From CAYGBW01 sp964348185 (GTDB lineage Bacteria > Desulfobacterota > BSN033 > WVXP01): 44,573 bases of DNA. The notes beneath the pieces were generated by a model. It saw nothing but the letters and a program-made list of their open reading frames with translations. It had not been told where the DNA came from and ran no database searches. Position 1 is the first letter of the stretch, and every line of letters starts with the position of its first letter. The stretch spans positions 1 through 44,573 of the forward strand of contig CAYGBW010000100.1 in assembly GCA_964348185.1 (NCBI GenBank), written 5' to 3'. Positions 19,184-27,499 of this stretch are shown piece after piece. The position numbers were made by a program, and so were the translations under genes.

Positions 19184-20731
19184 CTATTTGGCAAACTCTT
19201 TCTCAAAATCTCTGAACGCGGCCTCCAAGTTCCACTGGAGCTGAGCGCGTGGGCTGCCCTTGAGATAGTCGCTGCATTCCGGGGATGTTGGCTGTCTACC
19301 CTTGGCCGGATGTTCGTTCTCGCATGGCTCTACGAACTCAAAGCCCGGAGCCCTCGTCTTCCAGAGGCTTGTCCCTGGGAGGAAAGCGTACTCCAGTCCA
19401 TTGCGCGATAGGGTTTTGACGTCATCGTATGTCAGATCATAGTCAAGTACGGCCCGGACGTACTCGTGGGTTAGGTCGATCCGTTCCACACCCTCGTCGT
19501 CTGTGGCCAGAGTCACAGGGACGCCAGCGGCCATATACACCGGGAACGGATGGTCTCTACCCTTCACCTGGAGGATCTGGGCATTGCTGGTTAATAGGAT
19601 CTCCACCAGGACTTTTCTCTCCGCCATTTCACGGAGCAACGCTGAGGCGTTCTCTTCGTAAGCGATGTCTACGCCGTGTCCGATGCGCCGGGCATGACCC
19701 TTTCGAACGGCCTTAGCGATGTGAGAGCGCAGGTATCTAGGAGGCACCAGGCCCAGGGTTAACTCTCCTGCGTGGAGAGCGACATTGATGGGGTTTTCCA
19801 GCCCGGACAGGTAGTCGAGTATTCCCATATGGACGTCGTAGTCGGCCAGTGAGACGAGACTGTCTTCCGGGGCAACGAAGTTGAGGCCGACGACCCTCGG
19901 CTCCCTTTTGGCCAGCTCATAGGCAAACACGCTTTGGGCAAAGACCTTTTCCCGGGTGGACTGACGATGTACCTGGGCCAGATAGCGAATGGGCATGGAA
20001 CAGGCCGGGTCCACCTCCTCGGACCCACAGTCCAGGACCTCGCGCATCCGCACCTCGGTCTCATCCAGCTCAGCTTGTGCCTTTGGGACCTGTTCAAGCA
20101 GACCCGCGCGGATCAGCTTTCTGTGAGAATCCCCCAAATCGTCGCTCCAGGGGACCCTTTCAGCGATGGCGTTGACCGCACTTGCCTGAAAGGAGGTCAT
20201 CAGCTCAAGGTAGAACACATGTTGAGCCGCAGCCCTGGATGCGACCTCTGCGAGCATGTCGCCCTTGTACGCCCCGGACACGGCGCTAAACTCCCCAAAG
20301 GCGCTGAAGAAGTGGTCGTGGCCTGATTCCTGTCCAGGGAAGTAGTTGCGCATCGAAAGGGCATCGACAATAGCCGAGTATAGCTTTTCGTTCTTCAGCG
20401 CCTTGGCAACAGGTGGGGTCGTGGCTTCATCGCACGGCGGGTTTGTGAGGGCAAACGTCTCCAGATTCACACAGAATCCGCCCTTCGCGGCCCACTGAAT
20501 GTAGCTTTCGGCGTACACCGCGCCGCTCACGTGATTGTGCAGATCCGCACCCTTGGGCATCTCCTGAAGGAACATCCGCAGTCTCGGCGGATTCTCGCGA
20601 ATAGAGTTGAAATACTCGGCCGTTGCCAACGTTTCGGAACGGGGAACTCCGCCTTTGAGCACGCCGGCCCTGTCGACACAGGATGTGAGTGCAAGAAGGG
20701 CCAAAAAAAACAAGGAGATCGATTTTCTCAT
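19184..20731 (-). CDS. Adenosine deaminase-like lipoprotein
   Basis: The ATG at 20731 (GAAGGGG upstream) is chosen because it directly opens a lipoprotein signal with lipobox LTSC (Cys18), giving 515 aa. The metal-dependent adenosine/AMP deaminase fold is complete: ADLHNH (His65, His67), VALHAGEL, RIGHGVDIAYEE, LLTSNAQ and a VTLATDDEGVER block with the second metal-binding Asp. Its size and the export signal make it more like secreted ADGF-type enzymes than cytoplasmic Add. It probably deaminates extracellular or periplasmic nucleosides as a purine salvage step. A minus-strand promoter, TTGACA-N17-TAATGA, lies upstream, back-to-back with the promoter of the AlaX-type gene. Confidence 0.9.
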   Translation of the reverse strand: MRKSISLFFLALLALTSCVDRAGVLKGGVPRSETLATAEYFNSIRENPPRLRMFLQEMPKGADLHNHVSGAVYAESYIQWAAKGGFCVNLETFALTNPPCDEATTPPVAKALKNEKLYSAIVDALSMRNYFPGQESGHDHFFSAFGEFSAVSGAYKGDMLAEVASRAAAQHVFYLELMTSFQASAVNAIAERVPWSDDLGDSHRKLIRAGLLEQVPKAQAELDETEVRMREVLDCGSEEVDPACSMPIRYLAQVHRQSTREKVFAQSVFAYELAKREPRVVGLNFVAPEDSLVSLADYDVHMGILDYLSGLENPINVALHAGELTLGLVPPRYLRSHIAKAVRKGHARRIGHGVDIAYEENASALLREMAERKVLVEILLTSNAQILQVKGRDHPFPVYMAAGVPVTLATDDEGVERIDLTHEYVRAVLDYDLTYDDVKTLSRNGLEYAFLPGTSLWKTRAPGFEFVEPCENEHPAKGRQPTSPECSDYLKGSPRAQLQWNLEAAFRDFEKEFAK

Positions 20732-20847
20732 CTGAGACCCCTTCCCAACGTCAACGGGTGCCACGCATCCTCTGGATCCAGACGACTCATAGGGGATTTG
20801 GATTTGCGGCGCATCCATCGGGAAATGTCAAGACCTGTCAAGTGCTA

Positions 20848-20876
20848 TCATTAGCAAGAAGGGTTGACCTTGTCAA
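20848..20876 (-). promoter_or_regulatory. Candidate promoter of adenosine deaminase gene
   Basis: On the minus strand TTGACA (20876-20871), a 17-bp spacer and TAATGA (20853-20848) precede the gene starting at 20731. The -35 is perfect and the -10 is weak. Confidence 0.4.
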
Positions 20877-20897
20877 GAACCCCGGATAAGGCCATCC

Positions 20898-20926
20898 TTG
20901 ACGGACAAACCGAATTCCCCTATACT
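20898..20926 (+). promoter_or_regulatory. Promoter of alanyl-tRNA editing gene
   Basis: TTGACG (20898-20903), a 17-bp spacer and TATACT (20921-20926) lie 25 bp before the ATG at 20951. Confidence 0.6.
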
Positions 20927-20950
20927 CCTAACGCGACAAAAGGGCAATCC

Positions 20951-22156
20951 ATGACGGAACGATTGTACTTTGATGACCCCTATCGGACCGAATTCGAAGC
21001 CACCGTTGTCCGCTGCGTGGATGTGGACGGTAAACCGGGGCTCATCTTGAATCAGACCTGCTTCTATCCCACTGCCGGGGGTCAGTGCTGTGATAGGGGA
21101 GTCCTGAACGACGTTCCGGTCGTTGATGTTCTGGAACGCAAGGGTGAGATCCTTCACCTCGTGGACGGCGTCGTAGACGTCGAAAGGGTCCACGGAAGGA
21201 TTGTTTGGAAGCGGCGGTTCGACTTGATGCAACAGCACTCGGGTCAACACGTATTATCCCAGAGCGTGCTTCACGTGCTCGGTGCTGATACGGTATCGTC
21301 CCATCTTGGCGAGGAGACATCAACGATTGAGATCGCGCGGAAAGACTTAACTGATGAAGAGATCAGGGCTGCTGAGGACTGTGCAAACGGAATCGTGTTC
21401 GAGAATCGTACAATCAAAACCTACTTCGTCTCGGCCCATGAGGTCGCGAGGCTTCCCTTGAGGAAGATTCCCTCGCAGAAGGGGCGTTTCAGGATTGTGG
21501 AGGTTGATGGTTTCGACTATTCCCCTTGTGGCGGTACCCACTGCCGGCAGACGGGAGAGATCGGGCTGATCAAGGTGGGCCGTTGGGAACGTATAAGAGG
21601 GAACGTCCGCTTCCAATTTCTCTGCGGCTCCAGAGCCTTGGCGGATTATAGATGGAAAAGCGAAACCGTTGAGAAACTCGCGGACCGTTATTCAGCTAGA
21701 GGCACCGATGTCCTCACGCTGATGACAAAACAAGCCGAAGAGAACAGGGAACTCCGCAAGACGCTGAGGAGTCTGTCGGAGCGTGCCATGGAATTTGAAG
21801 CACACGAACTCCTCTCCAAAGCCGTGCCGTGCAGGGAAATCAAGCTCGTCCAGGCCATTTTCGATCATCGCCCTTTTGACGAATTGAAAGCATTGGCCAG
21901 ACGGATTGTGGAGCGTGAGGGGACGGTCGTTCTCTTTGGCAATCGGGGAGATAAGGGCCTGTTGGCTTTCTCCTGTTCTGAGGGGCTCCCTTACAAGATG
22001 AACGATCTCATAAGTGCTGCCTGTGCCAGACTTGACGGGCGCGGTGGGGGATCACCGAGGTTTGCCTTTGGAGGCGGCCCCCGGGTCGACAAAGTCGAAG
22101 AGGCAGTTCAGAGCGTGGCTGACCGCATTCTGGGAGAAACCGGGTTCACCTCTTGA
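20951..22156 (+). CDS. Alanyl-tRNA editing protein (AlaX-like, DHHA1-containing)
   Basis: Protein of 401 aa from the ATG at 20951; the promoter ends just before it, excluding the longer frame. The N-terminal domain matches the second additional domain of alanyl-tRNA synthetase: CFYPTAGGQCCDRG, the zinc ligands QQHSGQH (His96, His100) and SPCGGTHC (Cys193, His197). After a coiled region (residues about 240-285) comes a DHHA1 domain ending GGGSPRFAFGGG. It should hydrolyse Ser-tRNA(Ala), and possibly Gly-tRNA(Ala), in trans, protecting translation from mischarging. It is transcribed alone. Confidence 0.92.
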   Translation: MTERLYFDDPYRTEFEATVVRCVDVDGKPGLILNQTCFYPTAGGQCCDRGVLNDVPVVDVLERKGEILHLVDGVVDVERVHGRIVWKRRFDLMQQHSGQHVLSQSVLHVLGADTVSSHLGEETSTIEIARKDLTDEEIRAAEDCANGIVFENRTIKTYFVSAHEVARLPLRKIPSQKGRFRIVEVDGFDYSPCGGTHCRQTGEIGLIKVGRWERIRGNVRFQFLCGSRALADYRWKSETVEKLADRYSARGTDVLTLMTKQAEENRELRKTLRSLSERAMEFEAHELLSKAVPCREIKLVQAIFDHRPFDELKALARRIVEREGTVVLFGNRGDKGLLAFSCSEGLPYKMNDLISAACARLDGRGGGSPRFAFGGGPRVDKVEEAVQSVADRILGETGFTS

Positions 22157-22350
22157 CAGGCTGCTGTCCAAATCTCCGCGGAAGGTTGAACCGCTGAGGT
22201 CGCCAAAGACCTCTCCGATTTGCCTGTTTATCCTACCTCCCAACGTTCTTGTCAGGCAGATCCTTTATTCTCGTGCACCGAAGTTGCCCTTGAACAGGTC
22301 ATCGCTTCCCGCAATGCACCGTCTCCACGAGCCGACAACGACTCTGGCTT

Positions 22351-23229
22351 TCAAGGTTTCAGGCCACGGCCCCGTGGAGCCCACTCGGTGGGGCTGTTCC
22401 AGTCGGCCGTTTTCCAGGGCACCTTGTCCGGCCGGACCAGGGGGAGGATGTCCTTAAAGAAGGCCAGCCGTTCGTCATCGGTCATGGGCGTGTATGATTC
22501 GGCAATGGCCAGGTTTTGCTCCAACTGGGCCATGGTCTCCATCCCTACAATCACCGTGCTGACTGGCAGACTGAAGGCATAGCGCAAGGACCGTTCCACC
22601 TCGTGGGTTAGACTGCCCAGCCCCAGGACTTTCATCCCAATGGTGGCCACTCCTTTGGCATTGGCAATGGGCAGGAACTCTTCGGCAAAGCTGAGAATGA
22701 AGTGGTCCAACGCCGAGAGAGCGATCAGCGCGGTGTCGAAGGGAAAGCGTCTCAGGGCCTCCGCGAGAATTTGCGGGTCGGTGTGGCTGCTGATGCTGAT
22801 ATAGCGCACCAACCCCTCATCACGAGCCTGCAAGGCCGCCTCCAATGCACCCCCTTTGCCGGTGAATGCATCCAGCCGGGCGTAGTCCCATACGTTGTGC
22901 AGTCGCCACTCGTTCACGTAGTCGGTTTGCAGCCGTGTCAAGCTCTCCTCCAGCTGCCGGCGAGCCCCATCGCGTGTGGTGTCCACGGTTTTGGTGGCAA
23001 TCCACATTTCCCGCCGCCGGTGTTTGACCACCTTGCCCAGGCGAGTCTCCGCCTGCCCCTGAGAGTAAATCCAGGCGGTATCGAAGTAGCGAATGCCCCG
23101 GTCTATGGCGGTGTTGACGATTTTGATCGCCTCCCCTTCGGAGCAGTTATGTTCGTCCACAATCCGCTGGCCGCCAAAGCTCAGGATGGGAAACGATACG
23201 CCTGTTTTGCCAAAAGGCCTGCTCTCCAT
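22351..23229 (-). CDS. Aldo/keto reductase
   Basis: Protein of 292 aa. The ATG at 23229 has GGGAGG 5 nt upstream and starts exactly at the usual family N-terminus (MESRPFGKTGVSFPILSFGG); the longer frame to 23298 adds a non-conserved leader. Catalytic residues are visible: RYFDTAWIYSQGQAE (Asp and Tyr), WIATKT (Lys) and WRLHNV (His). The C-terminus has the NADPH-binding-type segment PVSTVIVGMETMAQLEQNLA. It lacks the C-terminal ferredoxin domain found in a related subfamily. The substrate is unknown and no pathway partner is adjacent. Confidence 0.92.
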   Translation of the reverse strand: MESRPFGKTGVSFPILSFGGQRIVDEHNCSEGEAIKIVNTAIDRGIRYFDTAWIYSQGQAETRLGKVVKHRRREMWIATKTVDTTRDGARRQLEESLTRLQTDYVNEWRLHNVWDYARLDAFTGKGGALEAALQARDEGLVRYISISSHTDPQILAEALRRFPFDTALIALSALDHFILSFAEEFLPIANAKGVATIGMKVLGLGSLTHEVERSLRYAFSLPVSTVIVGMETMAQLEQNLAIAESYTPMTDDERLAFFKDILPLVRPDKVPWKTADWNSPTEWAPRGRGLKP

Positions 23230-23596
23230 GATTGCCTCCCCAGCCGTTGGAAACGTCGTTTTCGGGAGAGTCGTCTTGGGGACCTTGACTGGTTTCAAAG
23301 CTCAAGGACCCGCGTCCCCCTTCTGATATTGGAGATAAGGTGAAGCATCACGGCTTAACCCGTGTGAAGCGTGTTCCCTTCTCGTGCTCTAGGATAGGTT
23401 GCTCCAGAAGGCGCTCCATAATCTCATTATATGCTACCTCATATTCACTTTCAAATGGGGGCAGGGAGATCAGATTGAAGCGGCAGGAGTTCGAATCCCA
23501 TCGGATTCGAACTGGACACTCCGATGGAGAAGACCGTCCTGAGGACGCTCTGAGTTGGAGGGACACCACACCGGGAAATATAGGGGCCAGGCGATG
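23230..23596. other. Intergenic region with overlapping hairpins
   Basis: No confident gene. A 73-codon minus-strand frame (23348-23569) has a plausible-looking C-terminal half, but no family match or ribosome binding site. The region holds the hairpins at 23489-23549 described separately. Confidence 0.4.
23489..23549. other. Mutually exclusive hairpins, T-arm-like palindrome
   Basis: GTTCGAATCC (23489-23498) pairs perfectly with GGATTCGAAC (23503-23512) around a 4-nt loop. Part of the same sequence, CCATCGGA (23498-23505), pairs perfectly with TCCGATGG (23520-23527). A small CGTCC/GGACG hairpin follows. The first two cannot form together. It lies downstream of the minus-strand gene ending at 23597, so it may be a 3' processing or termination structure. 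No T-tract is present. Confidence 0.35.
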
Positions 23597-24280
23597 CTAT
23601 TTTGCCCCGTTACAATCGATCCATATGGGTTCTTTTAATCCAGCATAGGTGCCTTTTGCCTCAAAGCAGTTTTCATCTGCGCTGACTATTTCAATGGTTA
23701 ACCCTGATCGGGAAGGGACGAAATCTAGATCTTCTAAACGATTTGCATATCGACCATGATTGAAAAAGTAGACCTCCTCCGCGACTATAAGATTCTCTAA
23801 TTCAGATCTCACAGCACTTATATATGCACGATTTCTTTTGGCCATGAGACTGGGGAGTGCAATCGCTGTGAATATCCCAATCAAAACGATGAGGCCCGCG
23901 CATGACGTTACCAGTACGATAGCTGTTGATCCACTTGGCGTGTACTTCTCCTGAAGCCTCTCGCTGCTCGTGATTGCGTAGATAATAAACTCAATCAGTG
24001 CGATCAAACCGGGAATGCCTGTCCAACAAAAAAGCAGATAGGCAACGCCTAGCCAGTTTTTTCCGACATAGAACTTGTGAGCACCAATTCCGCCTAAGAA
24101 GAACGTAAGTAACAATAGCGCCGGTTTACTTAACTTTTTCCTTTGTGGTCCGTTACATTCGGGGCACGTTTCAGCGTTCCGATTCGGGATTCCTCCGCAC
24201 GGCGGGCAGGGTTTCTCATCTAAACCTTCCGTACGATGACCAGCGTCGAGATGGGTCTGATTTGAGGGTCGGTCGCTCAT
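23597..24280 (-). CDS. Zinc-ribbon / TM2 / type IV pilin-like fusion protein
   Basis: Protein of 227 aa, ATG with AGAGGAGG 6 nt upstream. Residues 25-42 form a zinc ribbon (CPPC, then CPEC). Residues 53-102 are a TM2 domain with two membrane segments and the GIGAHKFYVGKNWLG motif. Residues 120-145 are a third hydrophobic helix running into GIFTAIALPSLMAKRNRAYI, which matches the N-terminal helix of type IV pilin-like proteins, and residues 150-227 resemble a small pilin head (ELENLIVAEEVYFFNHGRYA, with a Cys pair near the end). It lacks a prepilin peptidase site, so it should stay in the inner membrane. Function unknown. Confidence 0.85.
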   Translation of the reverse strand: MSDRPSNQTHLDAGHRTEGLDEKPCPPCGGIPNRNAETCPECNGPQRKKLSKPALLLLTFFLGGIGAHKFYVGKNWLGVAYLLFCWTGIPGLIALIEFIIYAITSSERLQEKYTPSGSTAIVLVTSCAGLIVLIGIFTAIALPSLMAKRNRAYISAVRSELENLIVAEEVYFFNHGRYANRLEDLDFVPSRSGLTIEIVSADENCFEAKGTYAGLKEPIWIDCNGAK

Positions 24281-24844
24281 TTTTTCCTCCTCTAGGAAAC
24301 CAAAAGGGTCTGTGATATGCCAGATACTCGCTCATCTCGTTTCCAGTTCTACCAAAGAATCCTTGGTGTGCTGCCCTGGCCCGGGAAAGCCTGAACAAAG
24401 AAAACCTCAGTACAAGGTCTAAGGGACACGTTTCTAGTATTGGAGTTTTCTGGGCAAGACTTTAGTCCGTTTCGGGTGCATTTCCCATACGACGAGTCGC
24501 TCTGTACCGGGAGTATCTCCCGGTCAATCGAGAGGATACTGATTTCCTTGAACTCATGGCCAACAATCTTGCGGCTGGATTCCATGGGTCAATCGTCCCA
24601 AAAGCAACGCCCAAGCAAGGTTATCTCGAGTCTGGACAGTGCTGAATCCTGTGGAGATTTGAGCGCGATCAGCAGCATTGAGGACTAGCGGACTGGAGGA
24701 AGATCCAAAAACCCATAGATCTAAGGATTGTGAGCAGGTGGTCTATGACATGGGAATTACTCGTCACCGAAAAATGTCCCCTCCCCGAAACGGGAATGCC
24801 AAAAACTCCCTAATGTTCGCTTCGAGGACATTTTTCAGGGACGA
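24281..24844. other. Intergenic region with palindromic repeat element
   Basis: About 560 bp. It contains a perfect hairpin ACCGGGAG-TAT-CTCCCGGT (24506-24524) and the palindromic element at 24761-24847. Short open frames on both strands are not convincing. Confidence 0.4.
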
Positions 24845-24847
24845 CTA
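24761..24847. repeat. Dispersed palindromic repeat, copy B
   Basis: Imperfect inverted arms of about 21-23 bp (24761-24783 and 24824-24844, sharing GAAAAATGTCC and its complement) flank about 40 bp. Positions 24791-24847 repeat at 131-188. It abuts the stop codon of the M23 peptidase gene, so it may also act as a 3' hairpin. It is compatible with a REP-like or MITE-like element. Confidence 0.6.
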
Positions 24848-25477
24848 GCTAGAAGGGTGCCATCTGGCTTCGAGGAATTCCACTGGATTGTAGTAGCATG
24901 CTGCCAAGTCTGATTGAGTGTAGCATTCGAGGCTGTAGGTGCCATAGAACCGAGAGGGTTTTGTATTATCCGGTCGCAGAGGACGAGGTCGCTTTCTCAG
25001 AACTTCAAAATGCAGATGATCAAACTGCCAGCCATATCGATCCAATTCTTCTCTATTCATAAACCGGGCGAGGGGTTCGTGCAGACCAACTCTATCCCCA
25101 ACAGAAACCGAAACCCCTGAAAGGTGTTCATAAACTGTCCAAACATCCCTTCCATTTTTCATTTTGTGTTCAATGATGATCTGCGCAAAGGGGCCGTCAT
25201 CTCTGATACTCATGACCCTTCCTGAGGCAGCAGGGTAAATGGGGTCATTTTCGTATTCCCTGTTCGGCCTCATTATGTCAATACCTGTATGGAGGTGTCC
25301 AGCTATTCGAGGGCGTGCTTTTCTATAGAGACCAAAATGACCGATGGGAGTCAACCGGACAGATCTCCAAGACCGACGGTCTTTCGTCAAAATGGGCAAG
25401 AGCCATTCCCCGGGGTGACCAAGCACCACCTCTGGCGAAATGAGTATAAGAAGCAGCAATAGAATACGATGTCTCAA
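24845..25477 (-). CDS. Secreted M23 (LytM-type) peptidase
   Basis: Protein of 210 aa starting at a TTG; a stop codon lies two codons upstream, so no earlier start exists. Residues 1-20 form a signal peptide (LLLLLILISPEVVLG|H). The LytM zinc site is complete: HTGID (His63, Asp67), EHLS (His118) and DHLHFE (His154, His156). It should be a zinc metallopeptidase acting on peptidoglycan cross-bridges or other envelope peptides. The ribosome binding site is weak. The palindromic repeat follows the stop directly. Confidence 0.88.
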   Translation of the reverse strand: MRHRILLLLLILISPEVVLGHPGEWLLPILTKDRRSWRSVRLTPIGHFGLYRKARPRIAGHLHTGIDIMRPNREYENDPIYPAASGRVMSIRDDGPFAQIIIEHKMKNGRDVWTVYEHLSGVSVSVGDRVGLHEPLARFMNREELDRYGWQFDHLHFEVLRKRPRPLRPDNTKPSRFYGTYSLECYTQSDLAACYYNPVEFLEARWHPSS

Positions 25478-25973
25478 TGTTCAGGGGTCTTTCTGGATTC
25501 AAGATAATCTTATTATGCTGAATGTCGCCGGCGCTGGTTGCCGTGTCGGACTGGTCTCGTGGGCAATTGATCGTCCATGTCAAAGCACCCGCTTCGATGA
25601 CAGGCCAGGCAGTTGCAAACTCTGTGCCGACAAAGGCTGAGGGTTGTCCCCTTAACCTGAACCACCCGATATTGCGACGCTCTTCCCTTGACACACAAAT
25701 CCATTCTCCCCTATACTCACTCCATCAGAAGGCGAGTTCCTATCACTTTCCAGGTGGAAGCGGTTTGTGTGAAGGCAACGCTCCCTTTCTGCCTCTCAAG
25801 GTGCTCTTATCCTCTTTGCATCCGACAGTAAAAAGCAGGGGTATGGTTTTTTCGCACTGATCAAGACGCTACCTGAAGCCGAGTGCTGACAGGAACTGGG
25901 AAACTTCAGTTGTTCAATCATTCAAGGGGCCATTGCTGAATATCCACGTGGCGCGATTAAGGGAAGACCGGGT
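25478..25973. other. Intergenic region with promoter
   Basis: About 500 bp between divergent genes. It holds the strong plus-strand promoter at 25688-25717 and then a leader of about 250 nt before the MFS gene, with only a 25-codon Cys-containing frame. A 123-codon minus-strand frame (25323-25694) overlapping the M23 start is not recognised as coding. Confidence 0.4.
25688..25717 (+). promoter_or_regulatory. Sigma-70 type promoter upstream of MFS gene
   Basis: TTGACA (25688-25693), 18-bp spacer, TATACT (25712-25717). The implied 5' leader of the MFS transporter is long, about 250 nt. Confidence 0.55.
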
Positions 25974-27317
25974 TTGATCAATTCAACCGACCGTCTCGGG
26001 TGGGTGACACTCGGATCCGCCTGGCTTGTCATCTTTTCTCTGTTCATTCTGTTTCAGTGCGTTTCCCCGCTGCTCCCCGTCCTGATCAGCGAATTCCGTC
26101 TGAACCACTGGATGGGCGGTTTTCTCTACTCCCTTCCCCTCTTGATGATTGCCCTTTTTTCCTATCCCTTAGGGGTACTTTCTGATCGAATTGGCCTCGA
26201 GGTCGCCGTGGGATGCGGGGTGATCGTGGCCACGTTGTTTTCCCTGATCCGAGCCTTAGCGACAGACTACTATATCCTCGCTTTCTCAACAGCGATATTT
26301 GGCCTCGGCTTTGCCATGTGTTTCACAAATCTCCCAAAACTGGTCAAAACCAACTTCCCTCAACGCCTCGCCGGAACAGCGACGGGAGCCTACACCACAG
26401 CAATACCTCTCGGCGCGGGTTTGGGAATTGCCCTGACGAAACCCGTTTTTGCTATGACAGGTGGTTGGCGTGAGGTTCTGATGATATGGAGTGTGATGGC
26501 GATCCCAGCAATCGTCTTCTGGTGGGTTGTTGCTGGATGGTGCAGAAAGCGAAGGAGGCCTTCTCAGCTGGGATCGTTTCACCAGGGAATCGTTCCGCAG
26601 GCTCCGTCACAGGGCACAGCCCGAGAGGATTCAGCGGATGCAAGACAGCCTCTTCATCCCTCATCGCAAAAAGGACGTTCAACCCAGAGACCGATGAGCG
26701 ATATACGGGGGACCTATTCCCGGGGTGGGCTTTTGCGCTCGGTCCTGCTGTGTGGCTCACTTCTCTTGCTTCTGAACCTTATGTTTTATGCTACCATCGG
26801 GTGGCTCCCAACCTATTTGACTGAAGCGGGATGGGATGCGGTATCCGCAGCAGCCGCCACCTCTGTCATATCGTTTGTCGAGATACCGGCGGTACTCCTC
26901 GTACCCGTGCTTTCTGACCGAACCGGGAGAAGGACGCTCATCCTCATTCTGGGTTTTTCTTTGATATCAATCTGTTCTGCCAGTCTAGCGTTCAATACAG
27001 ATTCGAGCTGGTTTGTGGCTCCCCTTTTAGGCACAACATTCGGGGGCATATTCGCCCTTCTGCTTGCCATGCCTGTAGAACTTGTCGAACAGGAGAAAGT
27101 CGCTAGCGTGGCCGGTGCGATCATTTCAATAGGGTATGTTGGTGCGTTGACCGGCCCTATCATCACCGGGTACCTAAGAGACCTGACTGGGAACTTCGTG
27201 GCGGGATTCCTTGTCGTGGCCTTGGCTGGACTGGTCTCGGTAGCTCTCTCTTATGCCCTGTCCGCGGTCCAGCCCCAGCGCTCACCCACCTCGGCGGATG
27301 AGAAAGAAGCAACATAG
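25974..27317 (+). CDS. Major facilitator superfamily transporter
   Basis: Protein of 447 aa from a TTG start with AAGGGAAG upstream. About twelve hydrophobic segments split six plus six by a polar loop (residues about 195-250). The MFS signature GVLSDRIGLEVAVG follows helix 2, and its repeat LSDRTGRRTLI appears in the second half. The sequence most resembles the nitrate/cyanate or organic-anion type permeases, but I cannot name a substrate. It precedes the lipoprotein glycoside hydrolase, which has its own promoter, so a functional link is only possible. Confidence 0.9.
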   Translation: MINSTDRLGWVTLGSAWLVIFSLFILFQCVSPLLPVLISEFRLNHWMGGFLYSLPLLMIALFSYPLGVLSDRIGLEVAVGCGVIVATLFSLIRALATDYYILAFSTAIFGLGFAMCFTNLPKLVKTNFPQRLAGTATGAYTTAIPLGAGLGIALTKPVFAMTGGWREVLMIWSVMAIPAIVFWWVVAGWCRKRRRPSQLGSFHQGIVPQAPSQGTAREDSADARQPLHPSSQKGRSTQRPMSDIRGTYSRGGLLRSVLLCGSLLLLLNLMFYATIGWLPTYLTEAGWDAVSAAAATSVISFVEIPAVLLVPVLSDRTGRRTLILILGFSLISICSASLAFNTDSSWFVAPLLGTTFGGIFALLLAMPVELVEQEKVASVAGAIISIGYVGALTGPIITGYLRDLTGNFVAGFLVVALAGLVSVALSYALSAVQPQRSPTSADEKEAT

Positions 27318-27357
27318 ACCGATCGTTCACCTGCCCTATGTCATGGTGTCTTTTCCG

Positions 27358-27387
27358 TTGACACAGAACCGTCTGTATCCTTATACT
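27358..27387 (+). promoter_or_regulatory. Promoter of glycoside hydrolase gene
   Basis: TTGACA (27358-27363), 18-bp spacer, TATACT (27382-27387), about 110 bp before the ATG at 27500. Confidence 0.6.
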
Positions 27388-27499
27388 ACTTTCACCCAAC
27401 AGCGATTTTTCTATCAATCAGACTCCATCATATTGCCTTCGGATGCGGGTTGGGAGGCACACTTCGAAAGTATTGCAGAACTCTCGTGGAGATGATTCC

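Noticed and set aside
23480..23530. tRNA gene suggested by GTTCGAATCC
   Set aside because: No acceptor stem, D-arm or anticodon arm can be formed on either strand around it.
24349..24585. Minus-strand ORF of 78 codons
   Set aside because: Contains a perfect hairpin, lacks a ribosome binding site and resembles no family.
25323..25694. Minus-strand ORF of 123 codons overlapping the M23 start
   Set aside because: Its C-terminal part is a shadow of the M23 gene and the rest matches nothing; no ribosome binding site was seen.
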